From the NCBI GenBank assembly GCA_021783135.1, contig JAJXUE010000011.1:1-64000 (forward strand): DNA of 64,000 nt, written 5' to 3'. This document shows, piece by piece, positions 42,181 to 51,664 of the stretch. Source of the DNA: Bacillota bacterium. Lineage in GTDB: Bacteria > Bacillota > Desulfitobacteriia > Desulfitobacteriales > JAJXUE01. Position numbers and translations under genes: made by a program. The notes under the pieces were generated by a model, which searched no databases, had not been told where the DNA came from, and saw only the letters and a program-made list of their open reading frames with translations. Within the stretch, counting starts at the first letter, position 1; every line of letters begins with the position of its first letter.

Positions 42181-43576
42181 AACCCCCAACCTTTCGCTGC
42201 AAAAATGGCTTACGGGCAAGGTACCTTCCCCGCGGGCTTGCATCCGCTAATTTTCCATCAGCTACAACTTGCCGACCGCGTAAAAATACGTGGCGCGCAA
42301 AACCAGTTACACCAAATCCTTCAAATGGGGTATAGTCACAATTATGGTGTAAGTTGTCTGCGTTAATTGTAGTAACAATGTGTGGATCCCATACCACTAT
42401 ATCTGCGTCACTGCCTACAGCAAGTGTACCTTTTTGCGGATACAAGCCAAAAAGTTTGGCCGGCTGTGTAGAACTTAATGCCACAAATTGCGGCAGGGTA
42501 ATTTTACCGTTCCCTACTCCAAAGGTGTATAACAAGTTCAGCCGGGTTTCAACCCCCGGAATCCCATTAGGAATTTTACTAAAGTCCTTAAGACCGAGCT
42601 CCTTCTGTCCCTTGTAATTAAACGAGCAATGATCGGTTGCCACCGTATCAATTGTGCCCTCACGCAGTCCCGCCCACAAGGCTTGTTGGTGTTCTCTCGG
42701 GCGCAACGGAGGTGACATAACGAACTTAGCTCCGGTAAAGTCTGCGGTGTGGTAAGCGGTTACGTCTAACAATAAATATTGAGGACAGGTCTCGGCATAA
42801 ACTTCTACACCGCGTTGCCTGGCAGCTTGAATCGCTGCCAAAGCAGGTGCACTGGTAAGATGCACAATATATACAGGCCCCTCGCTAATCTCAGCCAAAG
42901 TTATCGCCCGCTCCACTGCCTCGCGTTCGGCAGCAACAGGCCGGGTAACCGGATGAAACTTCGGTGCCGTGTTGGCATGTTTAAGCGAATCGCGCACCAA
43001 AAAATCGACTATATCCCCATTTTCACAGTGAAGACATATCAGCGCGCCGCAATCTTTAGCCGCGGACATAGCTTGCAAGATAACTTCATCTTCCACTTGC
43101 AAACTGTGCTTATAGGCCATATACAATTTAAACGAGACTACACCGTGTTGAGCTGCTAACGCACTCATTTCGTGCCCAGTTGAGGGACGCCAATCGGTAA
43201 TAGCCATATGAAAGCCGTAATCGGTATAACATTTGCTATCCGCCTTAGCATGCCAGTTAAGCAAAGCATCCTCCAAGGTTTCACCGGCAAATTGCGTCGC
43301 AAAATCAATAATTGTTGTCGTTCCGCCCAAGAGCGCCGCGCGCGTACCGCTGGCGAAATCATCAGCTGTGACAGTTACTCCTACAGATAAATCAAAATGG
43401 GTATGTGGGTCAATTCCCCCAGGCAGTAAGAAGTGCCCAGTTACATCCATTACCTCGTCTTGCGGTTGTCCAATCCCTGCGCCGACCGCAACAATCCTCT
43501 CGCCTTCAATCCGCACATCGGCGGGACAGTAATCCTGCTCCGTTACGACGGTGCCGCCGCATAGTAGTGTCGCCAT
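42161..43576 (-). CDS. hyuA: Dihydropyrimidinase / hydantoinase-type amidohydrolase
   Basis: 471 residues, the normal size. Metal site: GIDPHTHFDLSVGVTVTADD, the carbamylated Lys in VVSFKLYMAYK, and YAETCPQYLLLD plus TDHCSFN. It opens a cyclic imide or ureide ring by hydrolysis. In the anaerobic uric-acid gene cluster of gut bacteria and E. coli (ygeW-ssnA region) a hydantoinase of this family is a standard member. GGAGGGGG precedes the ATG. The 105-bp gap after arcC has only weak dyads (GGCGAT/ATCGCC). Confidence 0.93.
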   Translation of the reverse strand: MATLLCGGTVVTEQDYCPADVRIEGERIVAVGAGIGQPQDEVMDVTGHFLLPGGIDPHTHFDLSVGVTVTADDFASGTRAALLGGTTTIIDFATQFAGETLEDALLNWHAKADSKCYTDYGFHMAITDWRPSTGHEMSALAAQHGVVSFKLYMAYKHSLQVEDEVILQAMSAAKDCGALICLHCENGDIVDFLVRDSLKHANTAPKFHPVTRPVAAEREAVERAITLAEISEGPVYIVHLTSAPALAAIQAARQRGVEVYAETCPQYLLLDVTAYHTADFTGAKFVMSPPLRPREHQQALWAGLREGTIDTVATDHCSFNYKGQKELGLKDFSKIPNGIPGVETRLNLLYTFGVGNGKITLPQFVALSSTQPAKLFGLYPQKGTLAVGSDADIVVWDPHIVTTINADNLHHNCDYTPFEGFGVTGFARHVFLRGRQVVADGKLADASPRGRYLARKPFLQRKVGGYVYDRP

Positions 43577-43681
43577 TGCTATTTCCCCCTCCAGCGAAGG
43601 ATTACGTGCTCTCCCGCACTTACCGCACGGCAGGTGCGTGGCGATACCTCCCGCGAGGACGGCATCGCCACTGCTTGCCGT

Positions 43682-44632
43682 TTAAGGATATACGTGTGTA
43701 CCGGTTAAGCCTGCTACTGCTTCCTCCAATGATTCCGGATTCGTGATAATGGCTTTTTTGCCACCCTTGGTCAAAAAATTGATTACAGCCTGCACCTTTG
43801 GCAGCATACTGCCGGGTGCAAAGTGGTTTTCCGCCACATAGCCTTGCAATTCAGCCAGGGTTACCTTATCGAGTGCTTGTTCATTCGGTTGACCATAATT
43901 AAGATACACTTTTGGTACGCCCGTGGATATAATCAGGACATCTGCCCTAATCTCTGAGGCCAGCAGGCTGGACGCAAAATCTTTGTCAATGACCGCGTCC
44001 ACACCGGTAAATATTCCATTTTCGCCCTGAATCACCGGGATGCCACCGCCACCAACCCCTACAACGCAGTAACCATCCCGCACCAACTTGCTGATAACGT
44101 CCTTTTCCACAATTTTTTGGGGCATCGGGGAAGGTACGACCCTGCGGTACCCTCTCCCGGCATCCTCCATCAGCACCCAGTCTGGGTTAGATTTCTGGAT
44201 TGCTGCTGCTTGTTCTTGCGTATAAAAGGATCCAATCGGTTTAGCCGGTTTTTGAAAAGCCGGGTCAGTCGGATCTACTACTACTTGCGTTACCAGCGTA
44301 ATGGCGGATTTCTTTAAACCGCGCCTTTTAAACTCATTATCCAAAGCCTGTTGAATTTGATAGCCGATAGCTCCTTGCGTATCGGCACCGCAACTCACCA
44401 GAGGTACACGGTGCATCGCCGCCACATCCGAAGCAATTTCCGCCCGCCGCAGAATAAATCCGACTTGGGGACCATTGCCGTGCGTAACGATAACCTCATA
44501 GCCGAGTTCAATCATCCCAGCAATGTGCTTTGCTGTTTCGCACACTGCCGCATATTGGTCTTCGACACTTTGGTGCAAAGCATCCCTAATCAGGGAATTC
44601 CCACCTATCGCAACAACAGCGAGCTTTTTCAC
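43682..44632 (-). CDS. arcC: Carbamate kinase
   Basis: 316 residues. KKLAVVAIGGNSLI at the N-terminus, VTHGNGPQVG, GGGGIPVI and VIDKDFASSLLASEI are carbamate-kinase signatures. It converts carbamoyl phosphate and ADP to ATP, carbon dioxide and ammonia, the energy-yielding end of ureide breakdown. Starts at GTG 44632, 2 nt after the ygeW stop, so it is directly coupled to the enzyme that would produce carbamoyl phosphate. No arginine deiminase is nearby, which ties it to purine rather than arginine catabolism. Confidence 0.95.
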   Translation of the reverse strand: MKKLAVVAIGGNSLIRDALHQSVEDQYAAVCETAKHIAGMIELGYEVIVTHGNGPQVGFILRRAEIASDVAAMHRVPLVSCGADTQGAIGYQIQQALDNEFKRRGLKKSAITLVTQVVVDPTDPAFQKPAKPIGSFYTQEQAAAIQKSNPDWVLMEDAGRGYRRVVPSPMPQKIVEKDVISKLVRDGYCVVGVGGGGIPVIQGENGIFTGVDAVIDKDFASSLLASEIRADVLIISTGVPKVYLNYGQPNEQALDKVTLAELQGYVAENHFAPGSMLPKVQAVINFLTKGGKKAIITNPESLEEAVAGLTGTHVYP

Positions 44633-44634
44633 GT

Positions 44635-45639
44635 TTATCTGCCACCCATTAATAGTGTCATCACTGCTTTTGCAGTGTGCAAACGGTTTTCTGCCTCGTC
44701 ATAAACAATTGAGTGCGGTCCGTCAATTACTGAGTCCTCAACTTCATTATTGCGGTCAGCCGGCAAGGCGTGCATATACATGACATTTTTATCTGCTATG
44801 GCTATCTTGGCTTCGGTACATTTCCAAGATTTTTGCGCCATCAGCTTATCGTCTACAACTTTAGCCGCCCCTGACAGACTTGCTCCGGTCTGATCGGTTA
44901 CCCAGTTGCCCCAGTTTTTCGGGATAACGATATGCGCATCACGATAAGCTTCCTCTTCATTATCGGTAACCGTAACCGTGCCACCATAGCGTGCTGCATT
45001 AGCTTTGGCCTTCTCAATCACCCAATCCGGCAGCTCCCAGCCCTTGGGATGCGCTAAAACTACATCCATGCCGTAGCGCGGGAATAACAGTATTTGAGAT
45101 ACCGGCACGGAAATTGGTTTTTTATGGCTTTCCGCGTAAGCCCAAATAATTGACACTTTAGTACGTTTTAAATCACCGATTTTCTCTTTCATGGTCATTA
45201 AATCCGCCAAAGCCTGGAACGGATGATATACGTCACACTGCAGATTCATGACAGGCTTAGTCGACCACTCGGCCATTTCTTTGAGATATTTATTACCATA
45301 GCCCCAATTGCAGTAACGACAAGCGATAGCATGTCCAAAGCGGGACAAGATAATCGCGGTATCTTTGGCGCTCTCGCCATGGGCGATCTGCATGCTGCTT
45401 GAATCAAGAAAGCCTGCATGTCCGCCCAGTTGCGCAAAGCCCGCTTCCATCGAGTTACGCGTTCTGGTGGATTGTTCAAAAAACATCAAAAACATCGATT
45501 GGTGCAACAGATAAGGTGTCTGCTCTCCCATAGCAAATTTTTTCTTCAGGTCAAGTGAAACCTCAAGCATGGTGTCTACTTCTTCTTTAGTGTAATCCTC
45601 CAAGGTGATAAAGTGCCTACCCCGAAATGTTGATTGCAT
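44635..45639 (-). CDS. ygeW: Knotted carbamoyltransferase YgeW
   Basis: 334 residues from ATG 45639, with AAGGAGGA 9 nt upstream; a TTG two codons earlier is possible. Aspartate/ornithine-carbamoyltransferase fold with the carbamoyl-phosphate loop EQSTRTRNSMEAGF, the LQCDVYHPFQALADLMT motif and HALPADRNNEVEDSVIDG. The E. coli ortholog is 396 residues with an unidentified acceptor. In the purine pathway it is thought to work in the phosphorolytic direction, releasing carbamoyl phosphate for ArcC. Shorter than E. coli YgeW by about 60 residues, mostly internal or terminal loops. Confidence 0.93.
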   Translation of the reverse strand: MQSTFRGRHFITLEDYTKEEVDTMLEVSLDLKKKFAMGEQTPYLLHQSMFLMFFEQSTRTRNSMEAGFAQLGGHAGFLDSSSMQIAHGESAKDTAIILSRFGHAIACRYCNWGYGNKYLKEMAEWSTKPVMNLQCDVYHPFQALADLMTMKEKIGDLKRTKVSIIWAYAESHKKPISVPVSQILLFPRYGMDVVLAHPKGWELPDWVIEKAKANAARYGGTVTVTDNEEEAYRDAHIVIPKNWGNWVTDQTGASLSGAAKVVDDKLMAQKSWKCTEAKIAIADKNVMYMHALPADRNNEVEDSVIDGPHSIVYDEAENRLHTAKAVMTLLMGGR

Positions 45640-45721
45640 GAACAAAAATCCTCCTTAACATATTGTGTCAAATTCTCCAGGTTACTTGGTTGACCTATTT
45701 GTTAACCTATTTGCTTCAGTC

Positions 45722-46966
45722 CTATTTGACTAAGTTTTGGGTCGCGCTGGGCATCTTAGCGGCGTATTTTTCCATATACATGACCGGAATCATCGCATAC
45801 ATCGCGGCAGAATCGACTAATTCCTTTTTCCAGGTACGTTCATTGGGCGCGTGGGCCTGATTCTCGTGGCCGGGTCCAAACCCAATACACGGAATGCCGT
45901 AACGACCCATGATCGATACACCATTGGTTGAGAAGGTCCATTTGTCTACAACCGGAGCAGTTTGGAATAAACCTGTGTACACGTCGGTTAAAGTTTGACA
46001 AACCGGGTGGTCTTCCTCAATTAACCAAGTGGGGAAATAAGCATCCGTTGGATAAACCAGTTCGGTGTAGGACGGTCTGGCATAAGTGTACATGCTCACT
46101 TCGGCGTCCGCAGCTTTAACGGCAGGTAGGTTTCTGATTTGTTGCAGAGCATAATCCGCCGTTTCACCGGCGGTCAAGCGCCTGTCAACAGAAATCCAGC
46201 AGCTGTCAGCCACCGCACAACGCGACGGTGAAGTGTGGAAAATTTCCGAAACGGTCAAACTTCCTTTACCCAGAAACGGGTGGTCGATCAGGTTTTCATG
46301 TAAGGCCCGCAGTTCGGTGATAATCGGAGCCATTTTGTAGATGGCGTTATCTCCTCTTTCCGGTGCCGAACCATGGCAGCTCACACCTTTAGTAGTCACT
46401 TTAATTTCCATCCGGCCGCGGTGTCCGCGATAAATCTTACCGTCTGTCGGTTCGGTGATTACCACGAATTCAGGCGCCAATTTATCTTCATTGATAATGT
46501 ACTGCCAGCATAGCCCGTCGCAGTCTTCCTCCTGCACAGAACCGACAACTACCAGAGTATAGTCACTTTCCAAGCCTAACTCTTTAATAATTTTGCCGGC
46601 GTACACCATTGAAGCCATACCGCCCAGTTGATCGCTGGCTCCGCGCCCTATAATTATTTCATCATCCTCATACCCGATAAAGGGGTCATAGTCCCAATTT
46701 TCCGGACTTCCCACGCCAACATTGTCAATATGGGCATCCATGGCAATCAAGTGTTTGCCATGACCGATATACCCCATAACATTACCCATAGGATCAATTT
46801 CCACCTTGTCAAAGCCGACCTTGTCCATTTCTTCCTTGATGCGCAGTACGACTTTGGCCTCATTGCTGCTTTCACTCGGTAAAGCAATTAAATCACGTAA
46901 AAACTTACTCATTTCTGGTTGGTACTGTTTAGCTAATTCCAGCACCTTAGCAAAATCTTTTTCCAA
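45722..46966 (-). CDS. ygeY: YgeY-family M20 metallohydrolase
   Basis: 414 residues from TTG 46966 (AAGGAG upstream). M20 peptidase/deacylase metal ligands: [28 protein letters not shown] (bridging Asp), and the EEDCDGLCW Glu pair; a late [14 protein letters not shown] supplies the last His. Annotated in related genomes as a selenium-metabolism-linked hydrolase; in the uric-acid cluster it probably removes a carbamoyl or acyl group from a diaminopropionate derivative. It is preceded by a sigma-54 promoter and a UAS, so it heads the ygeY-ygeW-arcC-hyuA-xdhD transcript. Confidence 0.93.
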   Translation of the reverse strand: MEKDFAKVLELAKQYQPEMSKFLRDLIALPSESSNEAKVVLRIKEEMDKVGFDKVEIDPMGNVMGYIGHGKHLIAMDAHIDNVGVGSPENWDYDPFIGYEDDEIIIGRGASDQLGGMASMVYAGKIIKELGLESDYTLVVVGSVQEEDCDGLCWQYIINEDKLAPEFVVITEPTDGKIYRGHRGRMEIKVTTKGVSCHGSAPERGDNAIYKMAPIITELRALHENLIDHPFLGKGSLTVSEIFHTSPSRCAVADSCWISVDRRLTAGETADYALQQIRNLPAVKAADAEVSMYTYARPSYTELVYPTDAYFPTWLIEEDHPVCQTLTDVYTGLFQTAPVVDKWTFSTNGVSIMGRYGIPCIGFGPGHENQAHAPNERTWKKELVDSAAMYAMIPVMYMEKYAAKMPSATQNLVK

Positions 46967-47033
46967 AATAAATTCTCCTTTCAGTCACTAGCCATGATAG
47001 CTAAAGGATCTTCGGCTGCCTGCATTAATCCAA

Positions 47034-47049
47034 TGCAAAATGCGTGCCA
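47034..47049 (-). promoter_or_regulatory. Sigma-54 promoter of the ygeY operon
   Basis: On the minus strand TGGCACGCATTTTGCA, a perfect TGGCACG-N4-TTGCA (-24/-12) match, about 70 nt before the ygeY start. A palindromic activator site lies about 50-70 nt further upstream. Confidence 0.88.
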
Positions 47050-47100
47050 AGTATTTTAAGTGACACTACCGCGTGCGCCGTAGCTTGAGTAGCACTATTC

Positions 47101-47117
47101 TGTATCATTTTGCGACA
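47101..47117 (-). promoter_or_regulatory. Candidate activator site (UAS) of the ygeY operon
   Basis: TGTATC-ATTTT-GCGACA resembles the perfect palindrome at 51621-51639 with one arm imperfect. It is at enhancer distance from the -24/-12 element at 47034. Confidence 0.6.
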
Positions 47118-47149
47118 TACGTCTCACTTATGCACGGCGCAACCTGAAC

Positions 47150-48478
47150 TTAGAAACGTTCCCAAAGTTTGCTGCTCAATTCGCGTGAGCGAGCACAGAT
47201 TGCCGCTTCGTCAAGGTTCGTCAGTTGCCGTTCATGCATGACAACCTTGCCATTGATGATTGTCGTAGTCACGGAACCGCCCGACATGCCAAACAAAATA
47301 TGGCCGTCAATATTTTGTTCTGTGCAAGGGGTAGGTGGATTGTAGTCCACGATAATGACGTCAGCAAAGCAGCCAGCTGCCAACCTGCCCAAGGGTTTAG
47401 GGAAATAGGCGGCTGCTACAGTAGGATTGTTCTGAAATAACATTGTAGGTATTTCACCCCAAGCAACGCTGGGATTGGCTTGTTGATGTTTATGGAGAAT
47501 ATTCGCTACTTTGAAAGACTCAAACATATCACAGGTATAACCGTCAGTCCCCAGACCTACATTGACCCCCTCGTTGAGCATGGTCAGCACTGGCGCGCAA
47601 CCTACAGCATTGCCCATATTTGACTCCGGATTGTGGACAACGTTGGCGGAAGCATCGCGCAAAATCGCAATTTCCTGTTCATTCACATGAACACAGTGGG
47701 CTGCGATGGATTTAGGACCCAAGACTCCAAAACTTGCCAGGCGTTCCACGACCCGCTGACCGGATTTAGCCAAAGCATCCTCCAAATCAGCAATCCCTTC
47801 CGCTACATGCACATGAAACCCACTGCCCAAGCCCGAGTTTGCTACACTGCACTGCTCCAAGGTTTCATCACTCAAAGTAAGTGAGGCATGCAAACCAAAC
47901 ATCCCACGAATCAGCTCATCACTGCCGTTATTGGCATATCGAATAAAGTCCACATTTTCTTGGATTCCCTCTGCTCTCACAGCAGACCCGTCGCGATCTG
48001 AAACCTCATAGCAAAGACAAGCGCGCATACCAGTGGCCTTGGTCGCTTGGGCCAAGCCAAACAGGCTACCCTTAACCGCGCCCGGGCTAGCATGATGGTC
48101 AAATATTGTCGTTGTACCATTCTTGATGCACTCAAGCAGCGGAACCATCGCACTGTAATAGATATCCTCTTCGGTTAAAACTTTATCAAGGCGCCACCAC
48201 AAACGTTCCAATATTTGCGTAAAGTTTTGCGGCGGGGCATCCTTTAGAGCCATGCCGCGGGCAAAGGTGCTGTACAAATGCATATGGGTGTTGATCATAC
48301 CCGGCATAATAAATTTTCCTTTGGCATCAATAAATTGGGCATCCGGATATTTTTGGCGCAGTGCAGTAGTGGTGCCAACTTCCATAATCACATTGTCGCG
48401 GATAACCAAGCATCCGTCGGGATAATATGGCACAGCGCTGTCACGGGTGATCATTTGTCCGTTACCAACCAATAACAT
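47150..48478 (-). CDS. ssnA: SsnA-type aminohydrolase
   Basis: 442 residues, amidohydrolase superfamily of the guanine-deaminase/chlorohydrolase type. Metal ligands: MPGMINTHMHLYSTFARG (HxH), HVHVAEG, SIAAHCVHVNE and GLGTDGYTCD. Known members deaminate or hydrolyse heterocyclic rings; SsnA is a fixed component of the bacterial uric-acid cluster, likely acting on a purine-ring intermediate. AAAGGGGAG precedes the ATG; it follows ygfK by 33 nt and is co-transcribed with it. Confidence 0.92.
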   Translation of the reverse strand: MLLVGNGQMITRDSAVPYYPDGCLVIRDNVIMEVGTTTALRQKYPDAQFIDAKGKFIMPGMINTHMHLYSTFARGMALKDAPPQNFTQILERLWWRLDKVLTEEDIYYSAMVPLLECIKNGTTTIFDHHASPGAVKGSLFGLAQATKATGMRACLCYEVSDRDGSAVRAEGIQENVDFIRYANNGSDELIRGMFGLHASLTLSDETLEQCSVANSGLGSGFHVHVAEGIADLEDALAKSGQRVVERLASFGVLGPKSIAAHCVHVNEQEIAILRDASANVVHNPESNMGNAVGCAPVLTMLNEGVNVGLGTDGYTCDMFESFKVANILHKHQQANPSVAWGEIPTMLFQNNPTVAAAYFPKPLGRLAAGCFADVIIVDYNPPTPCTEQNIDGHILFGMSGGSVTTTIINGKVVMHERQLTNLDEAAICARSRELSSKLWERF

Positions 48479-48511
48479 AGATCCACTCCCCTTTGCTAAT
48501 TTAAGCTTGCA

Positions 48512-51500
48512 TTAAAACAAGTAGGTGTATTCTTGGTGGGCAGTCCAGATAATGGCCGCAATGCGGGAATCAAGCGGTTGCTTGGGTTTACCTGTCGCGT
48601 CAAACTCAACTTGCAGCGTTTCACCCGCCAGACGGATTTTGAAGCTTACATTCGCACCACCGGATAAACGTACAAAGCCCTGATTAGTGCTGTTGGCAAA
48701 ATCAGCTTCACTCCAAAACAGCGTAAATTTTTCCAGATATGGCGCTCCGCTGTAGGGGCAGAATTGGGCGCAATTGCCGCATTCATTGCACATGCCGTCA
48801 AGGTGGAGAATTTGATTGTAATCGCGAAAGCCAGGTTGGGTGACTTTAATCCCAACGTTAGCCCGGTTCGGGCATACTTCCGTACAGATGTTGCAAATAT
48901 AATTACACTCCAAGCAGCGCTCAGACTCCTGTTCGCCTTGACAGCCGGAATGCAGCACTCCTTTTTTCGCGGCTATTTCCGCCAATTGTCGTTCGCCGGG
49001 TTTATGCACATCTTCTTCTGGCGCAACGTGCTCGATCCCACCAGGAGACTGCTGTTCCTTCGCCAGAATGGCCTTGGCCGCACGCGTAGCATGGGCGATT
49101 GACTCTACCACTGTGGACGGTCCATAGAGTGCATCTCCGCCAATAAACACATTAGCCAAATTAGTCTCGAGAGTCTCAGGGTTGGCTATAATTTTACCCT
49201 TGTCATCTATACTAATACCGTTTTGAACCAAGATTGCCGCATCAACTTGCTCGCCAATTGCAGTCAAGACTTTATCCGCCCTGATAAACTCATAGGTATC
49301 CTTTTTGGCTACCGGACTTCGCCTGCCCTGGGCATCCGCCTCGCCCAACTCCATTGTTTGACATTTTAACATGCCGTTATCCAAATTAACCGGGGACAGT
49401 AATTCACACAAGACAATACCCTCGGCAGTGGCCAACATCAGTTCTTCCAAATCTGCCGGCATGTACTCGCGTGTTCTCCGGTAAACAATACTTACCTTCT
49501 CCACACCCGGCACGCGCAGCGCTGCCCTAGCCGCATCCATGGCAGAATTACCACCGCCAACCACGGCAACGTGCTTGCCCAAATTCAGCTGCGCGGGGTC
49601 AGTTTTAAACTGTTCTAGGAAGGCTATCGCTCCTAGCACATGCTGTGTATCGCCAGTTATCGGTAAAGCACTCGTTTTGCCTGCTCCGATAGCGACATAA
49701 ATATACTTAAAACCTTGCGCCTGTAAATTCTGTAGTGCGAAGTCAGGCTTGGCGCCAAACACAAATTTCACACCGGAGCGTGCAATTAATTCGAGATCAT
49801 TGCCAATTGCTTTAGCGTCAATCCGGAAATGAGGAATAACATGTTCGACTGTACCCCCCGCACGTTCACGCCGCTCAAAAATAGTAACATCCATGCCGCC
49901 TTGGGCCAGAAAATACCCTGCGGCCAGGCCGGACGGACCGGCGCCAATCACGGCAACTTTAGCATTGCCGGATGCGTCGGGTTGATGCTGGGTAGATTGT
50001 GGCAACGCCTGATAACCTTTTTGCGCGGCAGCCAGCTTCACATCTCTGATACAGACCGACTCATCATAGTCGAGACGGGTGCATTTAGTCATGCACTTAT
50101 GATTGCAAATAGTTCCGGTAATAAAGGGTAGTGGGTTTTTCGCAGTGATTACTGCATACGCCTCAGCGTACTTTCCTTCGCCCACTAAACGCACATATTC
50201 CGGCACATCCTGCTCAATCGGGCAGCCTGTCTTGCACGGGGCGATAAAGCAATCAGTCATGGGCAGGGTTTGTTTTATTTTGCGGCTGGCAACCGGACGT
50301 TTGGCCTTGAGATGCTTCGGGTCCGTTAAAGCAGCCTCGGCCAATTTTGCCAACTCGGCCAAATTAATCGAGCCCGACTCGGCGTTGTCGAGCAAATTCT
50401 CTAACTCGGCCGCAACTTGGTGCATGCGCCCATAGCCGCCCGGTTTTAATAAAGTGGTCGCCAAGGTGATCGGGCGAATTCCGGTTGCAAAAATAGCACG
50501 GATATTGCCGGCATCAGCGCCACCGGAGTAGGAAATGCGCAAATCGCCGTCAAACTCACCTGCCAATTTATAGGCTAAGTTGATTGTGAGTGGATACAGA
50601 GCGCGGCCCGACATATACATCTCATCACCTGGCAGTTCGGACTTAGTTATCCTGACAGGTAAAGTGTTGGATAGTTTAACACCAAATTGTCTGCCATGCT
50701 CAGCGGCAAAAGTCCTGAGACGGTGCAGCATAGCTACTCCGTCGGCATATTGCAAATCGTGTGTAAAAGATTCAGGCTTCAATTGAATGTAGGTATAACC
50801 CATTTTATGAAAGACACTACTTACATACTCATAGCCCAACAATGTAGGATTCATTTTGACAAAAGTATGCAACTGCTTTTCTCGCATTAAATATTTGGCT
50901 ATAGCTTCGATTTCTTGCGGCGGGCACCCGTGCAGCGTCGAAAGCGTAATGGAGTTGCACACCCGGCTGGAAATACCGGCAATATAGTTCGCGTCCACAT
51001 GTTTGAACTGACCACATTTACTCTGCAGCACCTCTAAGTACGTTTGGAACACTTCTGTCTTAGCTGCATCTTTGAGTCCCTCAATAAAACTGTCCACCTT
51101 AGGCGAGCTAATTCCCTTTAAGTCATAGCCCACACTCATGTTGAAGACAAAGGTGCGTTCATCTTGCTGCAATAGTTCCTTCTGCACAACGTGCAGTAAC
51201 AGCCATGCTTTAATATACTCGTCAAAAGCGCCTTCAATGGCTAATTCTGTTGACCATTCTGTGTTATAACATTCATCTTCCGCCTTGATACAGGGCTTAG
51301 GAAACTCCAACTTGTCAAGAATCTGCACCGTCTTAAGTTCAAAGAACCTGGCACCGCCCAGATAGGCTGCGACAATGTTTTGTGCGAGCTGAGTATGTGG
51401 TCCGGCTGCGGGTCCAACCGGGGTATCGAGGACTTCCCCGAACAATTTGATATTACCGGTCCCACCCTTATGATAAAATTTGTTTGCCGGCACGCCAAAA

Positions 51501-51580
51501 ACAGAGTTCTGTCGTTGCGATTCCTGCATTGTCCAATCCAGCAGTTTGTCAAAGGGGATTTGTCGCATCAGATCACTCAT
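48512..51580 (-). CDS. ygfK: YgfK-like flavin/iron-sulfur oxidoreductase
   Basis: 1022 residues from ATG 51580 (GGGGAGTG about 10 nt upstream). Residues 1-430 are the YgfK-specific part related to dihydroorotate-dehydrogenase barrels (LDTPVGPAAGPHTQLAQN; MNPTLLGYEYV). A GltD-like module follows: CKTGCPIEQDVPEYVR, CNHKCMTKCTRLDYDESVC, FAD-binding VAVIGAGPSGLAAGYFLAQG and NADPH-binding VAVVGGGNSAMDAARAAL. The C-terminus carries ferredoxin cysteines (CLECNYICNICTEVCPNRAN; CNECGNCAQFCPYSG). Once called a selenate-reductase subunit; in the purine cluster it is proposed to supply or take electrons in a reductive step, matching a soluble, NADPH- and Fe-S-linked enzyme. Confidence 0.92.
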   Translation of the reverse strand: MSDLMRQIPFDKLLDWTMQESQRQNSVFGVPANKFYHKGGTGNIKLFGEVLDTPVGPAAGPHTQLAQNIVAAYLGGARFFELKTVQILDKLEFPKPCIKAEDECYNTEWSTELAIEGAFDEYIKAWLLLHVVQKELLQQDERTFVFNMSVGYDLKGISSPKVDSFIEGLKDAAKTEVFQTYLEVLQSKCGQFKHVDANYIAGISSRVCNSITLSTLHGCPPQEIEAIAKYLMREKQLHTFVKMNPTLLGYEYVSSVFHKMGYTYIQLKPESFTHDLQYADGVAMLHRLRTFAAEHGRQFGVKLSNTLPVRITKSELPGDEMYMSGRALYPLTINLAYKLAGEFDGDLRISYSGGADAGNIRAIFATGIRPITLATTLLKPGGYGRMHQVAAELENLLDNAESGSINLAELAKLAEAALTDPKHLKAKRPVASRKIKQTLPMTDCFIAPCKTGCPIEQDVPEYVRLVGEGKYAEAYAVITAKNPLPFITGTICNHKCMTKCTRLDYDESVCIRDVKLAAAQKGYQALPQSTQHQPDASGNAKVAVIGAGPSGLAAGYFLAQGGMDVTIFERRERAGGTVEHVIPHFRIDAKAIGNDLELIARSGVKFVFGAKPDFALQNLQAQGFKYIYVAIGAGKTSALPITGDTQHVLGAIAFLEQFKTDPAQLNLGKHVAVVGGGNSAMDAARAALRVPGVEKVSIVYRRTREYMPADLEELMLATAEGIVLCELLSPVNLDNGMLKCQTMELGEADAQGRRSPVAKKDTYEFIRADKVLTAIGEQVDAAILVQNGISIDDKGKIIANPETLETNLANVFIGGDALYGPSTVVESIAHATRAAKAILAKEQQSPGGIEHVAPEEDVHKPGERQLAEIAAKKGVLHSGCQGEQESERCLECNYICNICTEVCPNRANVGIKVTQPGFRDYNQILHLDGMCNECGNCAQFCPYSGAPYLEKFTLFWSEADFANSTNQGFVRLSGGANVSFKIRLAGETLQVEFDATGKPKQPLDSRIAAIIWTAHQEYTYLF

Positions 51581-51620
51581 AAATTTATCACTCCCCAAAC
51601 TTAATTTGCTGCAGTCAGCG

Positions 51621-51639
51621 TTGTATCATTTTGATACAA
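51621..51639. promoter_or_regulatory. Perfect 7+5+7 palindrome, candidate activator site
   Basis: TTGTATC-ATTTT-GATACAA in the gap between the activator gene (stop 51665) and ygfK. No -24/-12 element was found between it and ygfK, so it may act at a distance or as an operator. Best-conserved copy of the motif also seen at 47101 and 59693. Confidence 0.65.
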
Positions 51640-51664
51640 TTATTTTATTTCTAGACAGTCCCAC